From contig NZ_CP016172.1 in NCBI RefSeq assembly GCF_001676725.1, positions 2,542,001 to 2,606,000 on the forward strand: a DNA stretch of 64,000 nucleotides. Direction: 5' to 3'. The position numbers and the translations under genes were made by a program. This DNA comes from Bordetella flabilis (GTDB lineage: Bacteria; Pseudomonadota; Gammaproteobacteria; Burkholderiales; Burkholderiaceae_B). Shown in pieces: positions 17,310 to 26,459 of this stretch; position 1 is the first letter of the stretch, and each line of letters starts with the position of its first letter. Under the pieces are notes generated by a model that worked only from the letters and a program-made list of their open reading frames with translations, did not search any database and was not told where the DNA came from.

Positions 17310-18761
17310 TCAAGCCAACGGCTTGAGTTCGCCCAGCACGGTGGGGATGAGTTCGGAGACGGTGGGGTGGATAGGCACTGCGCGTTGCAGCGTCGTGTAG
17401 GGGGACTTGCTCGCCATGATGTCCAGGATGCCGTGTATGGCTTCGTCGCCGCCCGTGCCGAGGATGGCGGCGCCCAGGATGGCCTTGGTATCCGCATCGA
17501 CCACGACTTTCATAAAGCCTTCGGTCTCGCCTTTCTCGATGGCGCGGCCCACCCGGGTCATGGGGCGGACTCCGACCAGCGCCGGACGTCCGCTGGCCCG
17601 CACCGCGGCTTCGGTCATTCCCACGCGCCCCAACGGCGGGTCGATGTACAGGGCGTACCCCGGCAGGCGGTCGCTGACGCGCCGCGTGTCGCCGTCCAGC
17701 AGATTGGCGGCGACGATCTCGAAATCGTTGTAAGCGGTATGCGTGAACGCGCCGCGGCCATTGCAGTCGCCCATGGCCCAGATATTGGGCACATTGGTGC
17801 GCAGCGTATCGTCGACGACGATATAGCCGCGTTCGTCGGTATGCACGCCGGCCGCTTGCAGGTCCAGATCGTCCGTATTGGGCTCGCGCCCCACGGCCAT
17901 CAGCACATGCGATCCCACGACGCGCCGGGCGTCCGGGCCCGGGGAAGTCTGCACCGCGATGCCCTCCGGATCCGGCGCGAACCGGATGCATTCGGCCTGC
18001 AGCAGGATACGTATGCCTTCCTTTTCCAGGATTTTGTGGATGGCGTCGGAGATGTCCGGGTCTTCGCGGGCGATCAGGCGCGGGCCTTTCTCGACGATGG
18101 TGACCTCGCTGCCGAAGCGACGGTACATCTGCGCGAACTCCAGGCCGATGTAGCTGCCGCCCACCACCACGAGATGGCGGGGCAGGACGTCGAGGTCCAG
18201 CAGGGTGGTGTTGGTCAAGAGCGGCACGTCGTGCACCCCCGGCATGTCGGGGATGCGCGCGCGGCCGCCCACGTTGATGAAGATGCGATCCGCGGACAGG
18301 GTCAGGCCGTCGACCTGGACGCGGTCCGGGCCGGTGAAGCGCGCATGGCCCTGGTAAACGGTGCAGCCCTCCATTCCGCGCAGCCAGCTTTCCACGTTGC
18401 CGCTGGCGCGCAGGACCACCGCATCCTTGCGCGCCTTCAGGCGGGCCACGTCCACCCCCACGTTGCCGTCCAGGGCCACGCCGAAATCCGCGGCGCGGCG
18501 GGCCAGGTGCGCCGCGTAGGCGCTGGCGACCAGCGTCTTCGTCGGCATGCAGCCCGTGTTCACGCAGGTGCCGCCGAACCGTTTGCGTTCGATCAGGGCG
18601 ACACGCAGGCCGGCCTGTGTCAGCCGACCGGCCAGCGGCGGTCCGGCTTGCCCCGCGCCGATGATGATGGCGTCGAAATGCGCGCCTTGCGCGCCGCGCG
18701 CGGGGGACGCTGCGCCGGCCGGCACGCCACGGGTGTTGCCGTCTGTGGCCTCGTTATCCAT
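17310..18761 (-). CDS. Class I FAD pyridine-nucleotide disulfide oxidoreductase (mercuric reductase/RclA-like)
   Basis: 483 residues. The FAD-binding IIIGAGQAG (about 32-40) is followed by the redox-active pair in GGTCVNTGCMPTKT (Cys66 and Cys71), a second Rossmann motif VVVGGSYIGLEFAQ for NAD(P)H, the ANIWAMGDCNG FAD segment, and a dimerisation domain ending with the catalytic HPTVSELIP histidine. No mercury-binding HMA domain or C-terminal vicinal cysteines are seen, so mercuric reductase itself is unlikely. Lipoamide or glutathione reductase signatures also do not fit well, and an RclA-like role in oxidant defence is a reasonable guess. ATG 18761 has GGGAGA upstream. Confidence 0.85.
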   Translation of the reverse strand: MDNEATDGNTRGVPAGAASPARGAQGAHFDAIIIGAGQAGPPLAGRLTQAGLRVALIERKRFGGTCVNTGCMPTKTLVASAYAAHLARRAADFGVALDGNVGVDVARLKARKDAVVLRASGNVESWLRGMEGCTVYQGHARFTGPDRVQVDGLTLSADRIFINVGGRARIPDMPGVHDVPLLTNTTLLDLDVLPRHLVVVGGSYIGLEFAQMYRRFGSEVTIVEKGPRLIAREDPDISDAIHKILEKEGIRILLQAECIRFAPDPEGIAVQTSPGPDARRVVGSHVLMAVGREPNTDDLDLQAAGVHTDERGYIVVDDTLRTNVPNIWAMGDCNGRGAFTHTAYNDFEIVAANLLDGDTRRVSDRLPGYALYIDPPLGRVGMTEAAVRASGRPALVGVRPMTRVGRAIEKGETEGFMKVVVDADTKAILGAAILGTGGDEAIHGILDIMASKSPYTTLQRAVPIHPTVSELIPTVLGELKPLA

Positions 18762-19115
18762 AGGGAGTCTCCCGTTGCGGCGACGCGCATCGCCATCGGC
18801 TATTGATCGCGCTGGGGCCTGTCGGCCGGTCCGGCGCACGGATGTCCAGCCACGAGGGCTGCAGCGTAACGCAACTGTAAACGCTGTCGGCAGATTCGCG
18901 AAGCCCTCGCCGTTCATGGAACGACGGCGGCAAGCGCGGGCCGGCATCGCCACATGCGCGCATCTTTCAATGGCGAAAGCTATGTAAATTCCGGGCCGCG
19001 CCGCGTAAACATCGTTGAGTTGCGCGCCGTCATGTCGCAGGATGCCGCTGGGCTTTCAGCGGAAACACGCCGTAGCGGCCACAGAGCCGTCACCCATGAC
19101 CTGGAGACATGCAAC
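18762..19115. other. Intergenic region between divergent oxidoreductase and carboxylesterase genes
   Basis: 354 bases with no gene I can support; it should contain both promoters. The only structure noted is a 6-bp stem (CCGCTG at 19045-19050 with CAGCGG at 19057-19062) in the leader of the esterase gene, which is weak evidence for anything. Confidence 0.4.
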
Positions 19116-20765
19116 ATGCTGGACGATACGAAGGGATTTTCGACCACTCGCCGCGCCATCCTGAAGGGGGCTGCGTCGCTGGCTGGCACGGGACTGCTGG
19201 GAGGCCTTGCGCCAGGGCGGGCGTCCGCCGCCGATCCGGTTGTCGAAACGACCCATGGCAAGGTCCGCGGCGTGGTGAATGAACGCGTACACGTGTTCAA
19301 GGGCGTGCGATACGGGGATACCACTGCAGGGGCCAACCGCTTCATGCCGCCCAGGCCGCCAGCAAAGTGGGCCGGCATCGTCGACGCGCAGGCGTGGGGC
19401 GCCTCCGCCCCGCAAGTCACCGCCAAGCCGGATCCCTTCAACGACTGGTATACCGCCACCCAGCCGCTCAGCGAGGATTGCCTGTTCCTGAACGTCTTCA
19501 CCCCCGGCGTCCTCGGCAACGGCCGGCGTCCGGTCATGGTGTGGCTGCATGGCGGCGCCTGGACCAATTGCGCGGGCACGGCCCCCGGGTTCGACGGCAC
19601 CGGCCTGGCGCGGGATGGCGGCGTCGTCGTGGTGACGGTCAACCATCGGTTGAACGTGTTCGGCTACGTCAGGCTCGATGACCCGGACGAGCGCTTCGCG
19701 GACGCGGGCAATACCGGCGTGCAGGACATGATCGCCGCCCTGCAGTGGGTCCGCGACAATGTGGCGCAGTTCGGCGGCGATCCCGGCAACGTGACGATAT
19801 TCGGTCAATCGGGCGGCGCCGCGAAGGTGGTGGCCTTGATGGGAACGCCCAAGGCCAGCGGTCTGTTCCACAAGGCCATCGTGCAAAGCTGCTCCGGCGG
19901 CCGCCAGATCGACGGGCAGGAGGAAGCCGCGGTCCAGGCACGCGAGCTGGCCACGGTGCTGGGCTTGCCGAGGCTGACGGGCGCCGCCTTGCAGAACATC
20001 TCCATGGACGATCTGATCAAGGCCACCCGGGGCATCGCCGACCCGTTCCGGCCCGTGATCGACGGACGCACGTTCACCGCCGACCCGTTCTATCCCGCCG
20101 CACCGGCCATCTCGGCGCATATCCCGCTGTTGATCGGCAATGCCAATACCGAGATGACCTATTACCTGCAGGTCGACCCGCGTAATTTCGCGCTCGGGAT
20201 GCCCGATGTGAAGCGCCGCATGGGACGCTTCCTGAAGCTGGACGCGGCACGGGTCGACCGATTGGTCGACGCGTACCGCGCCAGTTATCCCCGCTATACG
20301 CCGAGCGAACTGCTGACGACGATGTCGACCGACTATATCTTCAAGCGCAATACGCTCAAGGTCGCTTCCCTGCAGGCCGCGCACGCCGCCGCGCCGGTAT
20401 ACGCCTATGTGTTCGCGCGCGAAACGCCGATACGGGGCGGCGTCATCCATGCGCCGCATACCGAGGAAGTACCCTTCATTTTCGGTACCACGAGGGCGGC
20501 CGCCGCCATGTTGGGAACCGGCGGCGACATCGAACCGGTCAGGCGCATGATGACGGCGACGTGGACGGCGTTCGCCCGGCATGGCAACCCGAACAACTCC
20601 ACGTTGCCGCAATGGACGCGGTTCCAGGATCCGGAGCGGCAGACCATGGTGCTGCAACGCCAGAGCCGCCTGGAGAAGGATCCCGGCGGACCGGCGCGGG
20701 CGGCGCTCGAGACGCTTCCGTACTACGAGTACAGCATGGAGCGCGGGAACGTGGTGAAGGGATAA
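19116..20765 (+). CDS. Tat-exported type-B carboxylesterase/lipase family hydrolase
   Basis: 549-residue alpha/beta hydrolase of the carboxylesterase type B family. The N-terminus MLDDTKGFSTTRRAILKGAA has twin arginines at 12-13 followed by a hydrophobic segment and an AlaSerAla-type cleavage region, so Tat export to the periplasm is expected. Family blocks are SEDCLFLNVFTPG, the oxyanion-hole VWLHGGAW, and the nucleophile elbow FGQSGGAAK (Ser232); the usual family elbow is GESAGG, so Gln and Gly replace Glu and Ala. The acid and His are probably in GNANTEMTYY and APHTEEVPFIFG. GGAG lies nine bases before ATG 19116. The substrate is unknown. Confidence 0.88.
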   Translation: MLDDTKGFSTTRRAILKGAASLAGTGLLGGLAPGRASAADPVVETTHGKVRGVVNERVHVFKGVRYGDTTAGANRFMPPRPPAKWAGIVDAQAWGASAPQVTAKPDPFNDWYTATQPLSEDCLFLNVFTPGVLGNGRRPVMVWLHGGAWTNCAGTAPGFDGTGLARDGGVVVVTVNHRLNVFGYVRLDDPDERFADAGNTGVQDMIAALQWVRDNVAQFGGDPGNVTIFGQSGGAAKVVALMGTPKASGLFHKAIVQSCSGGRQIDGQEEAAVQARELATVLGLPRLTGAALQNISMDDLIKATRGIADPFRPVIDGRTFTADPFYPAAPAISAHIPLLIGNANTEMTYYLQVDPRNFALGMPDVKRRMGRFLKLDAARVDRLVDAYRASYPRYTPSELLTTMSTDYIFKRNTLKVASLQAAHAAAPVYAYVFARETPIRGGVIHAPHTEEVPFIFGTTRAAAAMLGTGGDIEPVRRMMTATWTAFARHGNPNNSTLPQWTRFQDPERQTMVLQRQSRLEKDPGGPARAALETLPYYEYSMERGNVVKG

Positions 20766-20798
20766 TGCGTGGCGGGGTAGCGGCGTGCCGACGCGCCC

Positions 20799-21686
20799 TC
20801 AGGCCGCGAACAGCGCGTGCTCGCCGCTGAAAACCTGGACCAGGTAGTCGACGACGGTCCTGACGGGCAAGTTCTTCCGGTCCTGCGGCCGGGTCAGCAG
20901 CCACATCTCGCGGGCCGGCGGCGCCGCGTCCAGTCGGCAAGGCCGCAGGGCCGCTTCCCTGCGGCCGATGTAGTGCGGCAAAAGCGCCAGTCCGACCCCC
21001 GACCGCGCCGCCGTCGCCTGTGCGACCTGGTTATTGGCCCGGAACGCGACACGGGCCTGCGGATACTGCCGCGCCAGCCATACCGCTTCGGGTACATAGG
21101 CATTCATCTCATCGAACGCAATGAGGACCGGCGGCGCGCCGTCTTCGATGGGCTGGCAGACCTCGGGCGTTCCGTAGAAGCCGTAGGCCATCAGGCCCAG
21201 CGGTTTGGCGATCACGTCTCCATCGGCCGGGCGTCCGAGGCGGATGGCGATGTCGGTCACGTGCCGTTCGAGGCTGACCGCGCGCACGTCCGATGCCAGG
21301 TCGATGTCCAGCCCCGGATGCTGACGGGGCAATTCCGCCAGTTTGTCGATGATGAAGCCCTGCGTCAGGGCGGGCGGGGCATTGACGCGAACCAGCCCCC
21401 TGGGTGAACCGTCGGACCCGCCCCGGCGCAGCGCCTGGACGGCCGTTTCCATTTCGCTGGCCGCGCCCAGCGTGCGGGTGCCCGCCGGCGTCAATACGTA
21501 GCCTTCCGGCCGCCGCTCGACCAGCTTTTCCCCCAGCGTCGCCTCCAGCGAGGCAATGCGCCGCGCGATCGTCGCATGGTTCACCGAAAGGGCCCGGGCC
21601 GCCGCAGACAGGCTGCCGTAACGGCCCAGCGCCAGGAAGACGCGGATGTCCTGCCAGTCCGGTTCTGTGCGTTTTTTCTCAGTCAT
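20799..21686 (-). CDS. LysR-family transcriptional regulator
   Basis: 295 residues. The N-terminal winged helix-turn-helix (WQDIRVFLALGRYGSLSAAA..SVNHATIARRIASLEATLG, residues 10-60) is followed by a periplasmic-binding-protein-like effector domain. It diverges from an SDR-tautomerase pair across 101 bp and is the natural candidate to control it. The start at 21686 lacks a clear Shine-Dalgarno, but the sequence upstream is not LysR-like. The effector is not predictable. Confidence 0.9.
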   Translation of the reverse strand: MTEKKRTEPDWQDIRVFLALGRYGSLSAAARALSVNHATIARRIASLEATLGEKLVERRPEGYVLTPAGTRTLGAASEMETAVQALRRGGSDGSPRGLVRVNAPPALTQGFIIDKLAELPRQHPGLDIDLASDVRAVSLERHVTDIAIRLGRPADGDVIAKPLGLMAYGFYGTPEVCQPIEDGAPPVLIAFDEMNAYVPEAVWLARQYPQARVAFRANNQVAQATAARSGVGLALLPHYIGRREAALRPCRLDAAPPAREMWLLTRPQDRKNLPVRTVVDYLVQVFSGEHALFAA

Positions 21687-21787
21687 TGAGAAAGGATAGC
21701 GACTTTCGCACAGCCCGTCACCGGCATACCTTACGTCGCAGGCCAACGCCACTTCTCTCACACATCTCGATCGAAAGGAAACACATC

Positions 21788-22501
21788 ATGCGCAATCAAC
21801 CAAAAGTCGCCATCGTCACCGGTGCCTCGCAGGGTCTGGGCGCCGGTATCGTGCAGGGCTTCCGCGATAACGGCTACGTGGTCGTCGCCAATTCGCGCAA
21901 TATCGCACCGGGTGCGGACGCCGGTATCGTGGCGGTCCCGGGTGACATCGGCGACCGCGACGTCGCACGCCAGGTGGTGGCCGCGGCCATCGAACGCTAC
22001 GGCCGGATCGACACGCTCATCAACAACGCCGGCGTCTACATCGGCAAGCCGTTCCCCGACTACACGGCCGAGGACTTCGAACAGGTGATGCACGTGAATG
22101 TCGCGGGGTTTTTCCACATCACGCAGTTCGCCCTGGCGCAGATGCTCAAGCAAAACCATGGCCATATCGTGCAGATCACGACCGCCTTGGTAAACCAGGC
22201 CATCGCGGGCATGCCGTCGGGCCTGGCCACGCTGACCAAGGGAGGGCTGGATTCGGTCACGCGCGGGTTGGCGATCGAGTACGCCCAGAGCGGTATCCGC
22301 GTGAACGCGGTCGCGCCCGGCATTATCAAGACACCCATGCACAAGGAGGAAACGCATGCCGTCCTGGACACGCTGCACCCCATGGGCCGGATGGGGGAAA
22401 TCGCCGATATCGTCGATGCGGTGCTTTACCTGGAGCGCGCCAGTTTCGTGACCGGCGAGACCCTCAACGTCGACGGCGGCCAGCATGCCGGCCGCTGGTA
22501 A
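21788..22501 (+). CDS. SDR-family protein lacking the catalytic tyrosine
   Basis: 237-residue short-chain dehydrogenase/reductase fold. The cofactor loop TGASQGLG is at residues 11-18, NNAG at 79-82, and the substrate-side VNAVAPGIIKTPMH is normal. The YxxxK motif is not: Lys151 is present in SGLATLTKGG, but the residue four before it is Ala147 rather than Tyr, and the preceding catalytic Ser region reads QITTALV. Oxidoreduction by the usual SDR mechanism is therefore doubtful; it may use another proton donor or be a lyase- or binding-type variant. AAAGGAAA precedes ATG 21788. It is followed after 18 bp by a tautomerase gene and diverges from a LysR gene. Confidence 0.88.
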   Translation: MRNQPKVAIVTGASQGLGAGIVQGFRDNGYVVVANSRNIAPGADAGIVAVPGDIGDRDVARQVVAAAIERYGRIDTLINNAGVYIGKPFPDYTAEDFEQVMHVNVAGFFHITQFALAQMLKQNHGHIVQITTALVNQAIAGMPSGLATLTKGGLDSVTRGLAIEYAQSGIRVNAVAPGIIKTPMHKEETHAVLDTLHPMGRMGEIADIVDAVLYLERASFVTGETLNVDGGQHAGRW

Positions 22502-22519
22502 TCCACCAAGGAGAGAACC

Positions 22520-22765
22520 ATGCCATACGTCAATATCAAAGTGACACGGGAAGGGACCGCGCCGGGCGCCACGGCAACGACAGCGGAACAAAAGCGGGCG
22601 CTTATCAAAGGGGTGAGCGACCTGCTATGGCAGGTCATGGGCAAGCCGCCGCAATCCACGTTCGTGGTCATCGAGGAAGTCGAGCTCGAAAACTGGGGCG
22701 TGGGCGGCGTACCGACGCCGGAGTATCGGCTGGGCCTGCAGAGCGCATCCCCGCCCTCGCGCTGA
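22520..22765 (+). CDS. 4-oxalocrotonate tautomerase family protein
   Basis: 81-residue member of the tautomerase superfamily. The initiator Met is followed by Pro2, the catalytic base of this fold once the Met is removed (MPYVNIKVTREG), and the body has the beta-alpha-beta pattern with KRALIKGVSDLL and STFVVIEEVELENWG. Members isomerise keto-enol intermediates of ring-cleavage pathways or dehalogenate small acids. It forms a pair with the preceding SDR gene (18-bp gap, AAGGAGAG before the ATG), so both probably act on the same keto-acid-like compound. Confidence 0.9.
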   Translation: MPYVNIKVTREGTAPGATATTAEQKRALIKGVSDLLWQVMGKPPQSTFVVIEEVELENWGVGGVPTPEYRLGLQSASPPSR

Positions 22766-22830
22766 CGCTGCGGGCACACGGCGATAGGCCCGTGTCAGGG
22801 TTCCGCCGGGACGGTCCTTAAAATGTGCCC

Positions 22831-23475
22831 ATGAAGCAATCTCACAACGTTCCGTGCGCCGACCCGGATGCAAGCCGCGCAAGCGTCCTGGCGTCCATCC
22901 TGCGGCGGGACGGCAACCGGATGCGCATCCTGTCCATCGTGAAAGCGCGCAATCTGCCCGACTGCTGGATCGGCGCGGGCTTTGTCCGCAATGCGGTATG
23001 GGATGCATTGGCGGGGCGGCCCGCGGGTTCATTGGCCGAAGACATCGATGTCGTATGGTTCGACCCCGCGCGCGGCGATGCGGAGTCGGATCGGCGCATC
23101 CAGGCGGATCTTGCCGCGGTGGATCCTTCGTTGCGCTGGTCGGTCAAGAACCAGCACCGCATGCATGTCCGCAACGCGGACGCCCCATACCGCTGCTGCG
23201 AGGACGCCTTGCGCCATTGGCCCGAAACCGCCACCGCGGTGGCGGTGCGGCTTGCCGACTCCGGCCGTATCGAGATGCTGGCGCCGTTCGGGCTGCACGA
23301 TCTGTTCGCCGGCATCGTCAGGCCCACGCCGGCCTTCGCCTTCGACGGCGGGACGCCCCGAGCCGGAGTGGCCGCTTTCCCGGCCCCTGGCAAGCGGGCG
23401 GTGTTCGAGGCGCGCTGGCGCGAGAAGCGATGGTTGGAACGCTGGCCTTTCCTGTGCGTCGTCGCACCGGAGTAG
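22831..23475 (+). CDS. Nucleotidyltransferase-fold family protein (NTP_transf_6 type)
   Basis: 214 residues resembling the NTP_transf_6 (formerly DUF925) family. The characteristic beginning ILSIVKARNLPDCWIGAGFVRNAVWD is followed by the acidic DIDVVWFD, which supplies two Asp residues as in the polymerase-beta nucleotidyltransferase fold, and a third conserved segment near RIEMLAPFGLHDLFAGIVRPTP. Its biochemical role is not known to me. ATG 22831 is used; a GTG two codons earlier is possible. It sits alone after the tautomerase gene (65-bp gap) and converges with an SDR gene. Confidence 0.8.
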   Translation: MKQSHNVPCADPDASRASVLASILRRDGNRMRILSIVKARNLPDCWIGAGFVRNAVWDALAGRPAGSLAEDIDVVWFDPARGDAESDRRIQADLAAVDPSLRWSVKNQHRMHVRNADAPYRCCEDALRHWPETATAVAVRLADSGRIEMLAPFGLHDLFAGIVRPTPAFAFDGGTPRAGVAAFPAPGKRAVFEARWREKRWLERWPFLCVVAPE

Positions 23476-23501
23476 GGGCGGCGCGAAGCGCATCCCGGTC
23501 T

Positions 23502-24263
23502 TCAGGCAAAGCCGCCATTCGCGCGCACCACCTGGCCGTGCACCCAGCCGCCGTCGGGGCCCACCAGGAACGCGACCACCCGGGCGATATCCTGCGGCTG
23601 CGCCAGACGCTCCAGGGGCGACAGCTTGCGCAACTGCGCGATCTGTTCCTCCGTCTTGCCATCCAGGAACAGGTCGGTACCGACGGGCCCGGGCGCGACC
23701 GCGTTGACCGTGATGTCGCGGCCGCGCAGTTCGTTGGCCAGCACATGGACCAGGCCCTCGACGCCCGCCTTGGATGCGATGTACGGACCGTATTGCGGGA
23801 AAGACTTGGCGATCACGCTGCTGGACAAGGCGACGATGCGACCGCCGGCGCGCAGATGCTGTCCGGCGTGCCCCAGCACCAGGAAAGCCCCGCGCAGATT
23901 GGTGTGGATGACCTGGTCGAAGGCGTCCAGGCTGTCGGGCGCGATGGGCGCCATGGGCATGATGCCGGCGCTGTGCACCACGGCCCCGATTTCGCCAAAG
24001 GCTTCCTGGGCCGTGGCGAACAGCCGCTGCACGTCCCCGGGCTGCGCCACGTCGCCCTGGACCGCAATGGCCTGGCCTCCGGCTGTCTGGATGGCGGCGA
24101 CGGTTTCGTCGGCGCGCGCGGCGTTGCCCGCGTAATTGATCACTACCTTGAAGCCGTCCGCCGCGAGGCGCTCGGCGATGGCGCGGCCGATGCCGCGCGA
24201 CGCGCCGGTGACGATGGCGGCCTGGGCGGTGGCGGCGGGTGAAGATGATGCGTTCGTGTTCAT
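23502..24263 (-). CDS. Classical SDR-family oxidoreductase
   Basis: 253 residues with a complete classical SDR active site: cofactor motif TGASRGIG (19-26), HSAG in place of NNAG, ALSSS serine, and YIASK. Substrate and pathway are unknown; 3-oxoacyl reductase-like enzymes share this pattern. ATG 24263 has GAGGAA about eight bases upstream. It diverges from the LysR gene at 24450, which is its likely regulator. Confidence 0.9.
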   Translation of the reverse strand: MNTNASSSPAATAQAAIVTGASRGIGRAIAERLAADGFKVVINYAGNAARADETVAAIQTAGGQAIAVQGDVAQPGDVQRLFATAQEAFGEIGAVVHSAGIMPMAPIAPDSLDAFDQVIHTNLRGAFLVLGHAGQHLRAGGRIVALSSSVIAKSFPQYGPYIASKAGVEGLVHVLANELRGRDITVNAVAPGPVGTDLFLDGKTEEQIAQLRKLSPLERLAQPQDIARVVAFLVGPDGGWVHGQVVRANGGFA

Positions 24264-24449
24264 GATCGGTTCCTCGAAACGGTTGGGGAGGCGGCGGGTC
24301 CGACGAAGCGGACTGGCCGTGCGGGGCGCTCGGGTCGGAATCCGGCCGCTCGCGCTACAACATGGAAAGCATGATGCCAGTTGACTGTTGTGGAATAAAT
24401 AGGGCTAAATTGCCATATTCATTCAGTTTGAATCAACAATGGGGCCGCC

Positions 24450-25367
24450 ATGGACCGCTTCGACGCCTTACAGCTGTTCATCCGTATCGTGGAGCTAGGC
24501 AGCTTCACGGAAGCGGCGGCCGCGCTCGACGTGCCGCGCGCCACGGCAACGCATGCGATCAAGCAGCTGGAACGGCGCCTGAACGCGCGGCTGCTGGAAC
24601 GCACGACGCGCCAGGTCAAGCCCACGCTGGATGGCCAGGCGTTCTACGAGCGCAGCAAACGCGTGCTGGCGGAGCTCGAAGATGCTGAAACCTCCCTTAG
24701 CACGCAGGTGGCCAACCCGCGCGGAATGCTGCGGCTGGATCTGCATGGGGCGCACGCGACCTTGATCATTCTGCCGCGCATCATGGAGTTTCGGGAACGC
24801 TATCCCGAAATAGATGTGATGATCAGCAGCGGCGACCGCCTGGTCGACCTGATCAAGGAAGGCATCGACTGCGTCGTGCGCGCGGGACAGCCGCGCGACT
24901 CCTCGCTGGTGGCGCGGCCGCTGGCCAGCCTGCCCGAGATTATCTGCGCCAGCCCTGAATACCTTGCGAAGTACGGTACCCCGACGCATCCGAGTGAACT
25001 GGAGCAACACCAGGGGATAGGCTTTTTCGCGCGCGGCAGCGATCACCGCTATCCCTTCACCGTGATGGTGGAGGGGCAGGTGACCGAATTCGAGGCCAGC
25101 GGCTGGATGTCGGTCAGCGATGCCGAGTGCTATACGAGTGCGGCGCTGGCCGGCTGCGGTTTGATCCAGGTGCCGCGCTTCCGCCTGGAGCCGCACCTGC
25201 AGGCGGGCCGGCTGGTGCAGGTCCTGCCCGAATGGCGTTGTCCGGACCTGCCCGTGACCGCGCTTTATCCCTTTCATCGGCAGCTTTCGCCCCGCGTGCG
25301 CGTGTTCATCGACTGGGCGCGATCGATCTATGCGGAGCGGTTCGGGGCCCCGCGCGCGGCGGAATAG
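24450..25367 (+). CDS. LysR-family transcriptional regulator
   Basis: 305 residues. The HTH (MDRFDALQLFIRIVELGSF..VPRATATHAIKQLERRLNARLL) is at residues 1-60, and the remaining sequence is the effector-binding domain. The pattern ERTTRQVKPTLDG.. FYERSKRVL is typical of the large subgroup that controls a divergently encoded oxidoreductase. It faces the SDR gene at 23502-24263 across 186 AT-rich bases. Whether it also acts on the lactonase operon 211 bp downstream is open; a terminator-like hairpin separates them. Confidence 0.9.
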   Translation: MDRFDALQLFIRIVELGSFTEAAAALDVPRATATHAIKQLERRLNARLLERTTRQVKPTLDGQAFYERSKRVLAELEDAETSLSTQVANPRGMLRLDLHGAHATLIILPRIMEFRERYPEIDVMISSGDRLVDLIKEGIDCVVRAGQPRDSSLVARPLASLPEIICASPEYLAKYGTPTHPSELEQHQGIGFFARGSDHRYPFTVMVEGQVTEFEASGWMSVSDAECYTSAALAGCGLIQVPRFRLEPHLQAGRLVQVLPEWRCPDLPVTALYPFHRQLSPRVRVFIDWARSIYAERFGAPRAAE

Positions 25368-25416
25368 ATTCCGGCGCGGCCGCCGCCGAAGGAGCCACGC
25401 CGATCGCTGCGCGTAT

Positions 25417-25443
25417 TGCTGATTTGGATTCAGCAGTGTTTTT
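25417..25443 (+). terminator. Probable rho-independent terminator after lysR
   Basis: TGCTGA (25417-25422) pairs with TCAGCA (25430-25435) over a 7-base loop, followed by GTGTTTTT. The stem is short, but the T run and the position 50 bases after the lysR stop favour a terminator. Confidence 0.5.
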
Positions 25444-25578
25444 AATTCCAGCGGATTGATCAGCATACGGCCCGCAATTAGACTGCGCCGTACCACTCGA
25501 GATCCGGACACCCCAACGCATCTGGCAATGGCCGATGCGGTCTTGGCGGGCGATACCGGACAACCAGGAGACAAGCTG

Positions 25579-26427
25579 ATGTCGCACGCGCAGCCGCCCG
25601 GTCCAGCCGGCGCGACCGGGTCCGTTCGTCCCGGCGTTTTGCCCCGCTATGAAGTCATCGCGCTGAAGTACGCCACGCGTGGCGCCCAGCGGCCCGCGAA
25701 TTTCCTGGGCGGCGATCCGCACGACGCGCCCATGCCGATGGACTACTACGTGTGGGTAATACGCAATGAAGACCGGCTGGTCCTGGTCGATACGGGGTTC
25801 GACGAGGAAATGGCCGTCAAGCGTCATCGCACGCTGTTGCGCCGGCCGGCGGATGCGCTGCGCCTGCTGGGGATCCACGCGGCGGCGATCACCGATATCG
25901 TGATTACGCACCTGCACAACGACCATGCCGGCACGCTGCCGGACTATCCGAACGCGCGCTTCCATTTGCAGGACGCCGAAATGGCGTTCGCCACGGGCCG
26001 CCACATGTGCTGCGGCATCCTGAACCGCGCCTACGAACCCGATGACGTCATCAGGATGGTGCGGCTGGTCTATGGCGACCGCGTGGTATTCCACGACGGC
26101 GATGCGGAACTCGCGCCCGGCATCAGCCTGCATCGTATCGGCGGGCACACCGATGGCCTGCAGTCCGTCCGGGTCCATACCGCGCGCGGCTGGGTCGTGC
26201 TGGCATCGGATGCCAGCCACTACTACGAGCACTTCGAGCAGGACCGCTGCTTTCCGCTGGTGTTCAACGTAGGCGACGTGTTGCAGGGGTACAGGCGCTT
26301 GATCGGCTTGGCCGGGTCCCGTGCCCATGTGGTGCCCGGGCACGATCCGCTGGTGCTTGAACGCTATCCCAGCGTGTCTGCGGAACTCGAAGGAATCGCC
26401 GCGCGGCTCGATCTCGATCCGAAGTAG
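25579..26427 (+). CDS. Metallo-beta-lactamase-fold hydrolase, N-acyl-homoserine-lactonase-like
   Basis: 282 residues. The zinc motif THLHNDHAG is at 110-118 (His111, His113, Asp115, His116), with a later GGHTDGLQSV histidine, an ASDASHYYEH aspartate and VVPGHDPLVL supplying the remaining ligands, as in the AiiA/AhlD class of lactonases. A nearly shared block, NFLGGDPHD..PMPMD, links it to the protein at 62345-63160, its paralogue. The enzyme probably opens a lactone or hydrolyses an ester; a role in quorum quenching is not implied by this context. AGGAG precedes ATG 25579. It heads a run of eleven plus-strand genes containing transporters and dehydrogenases, so a catabolic role is more likely. 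Confidence 0.88.
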   Translation: MSHAQPPGPAGATGSVRPGVLPRYEVIALKYATRGAQRPANFLGGDPHDAPMPMDYYVWVIRNEDRLVLVDTGFDEEMAVKRHRTLLRRPADALRLLGIHAAAITDIVITHLHNDHAGTLPDYPNARFHLQDAEMAFATGRHMCCGILNRAYEPDDVIRMVRLVYGDRVVFHDGDAELAPGISLHRIGGHTDGLQSVRVHTARGWVVLASDASHYYEHFEQDRCFPLVFNVGDVLQGYRRLIGLAGSRAHVVPGHDPLVLERYPSVSAELEGIAARLDLDPK

Positions 26428-26459
26428 CCGACCGCGGCTGCCATCCCCAAGGAGACATC

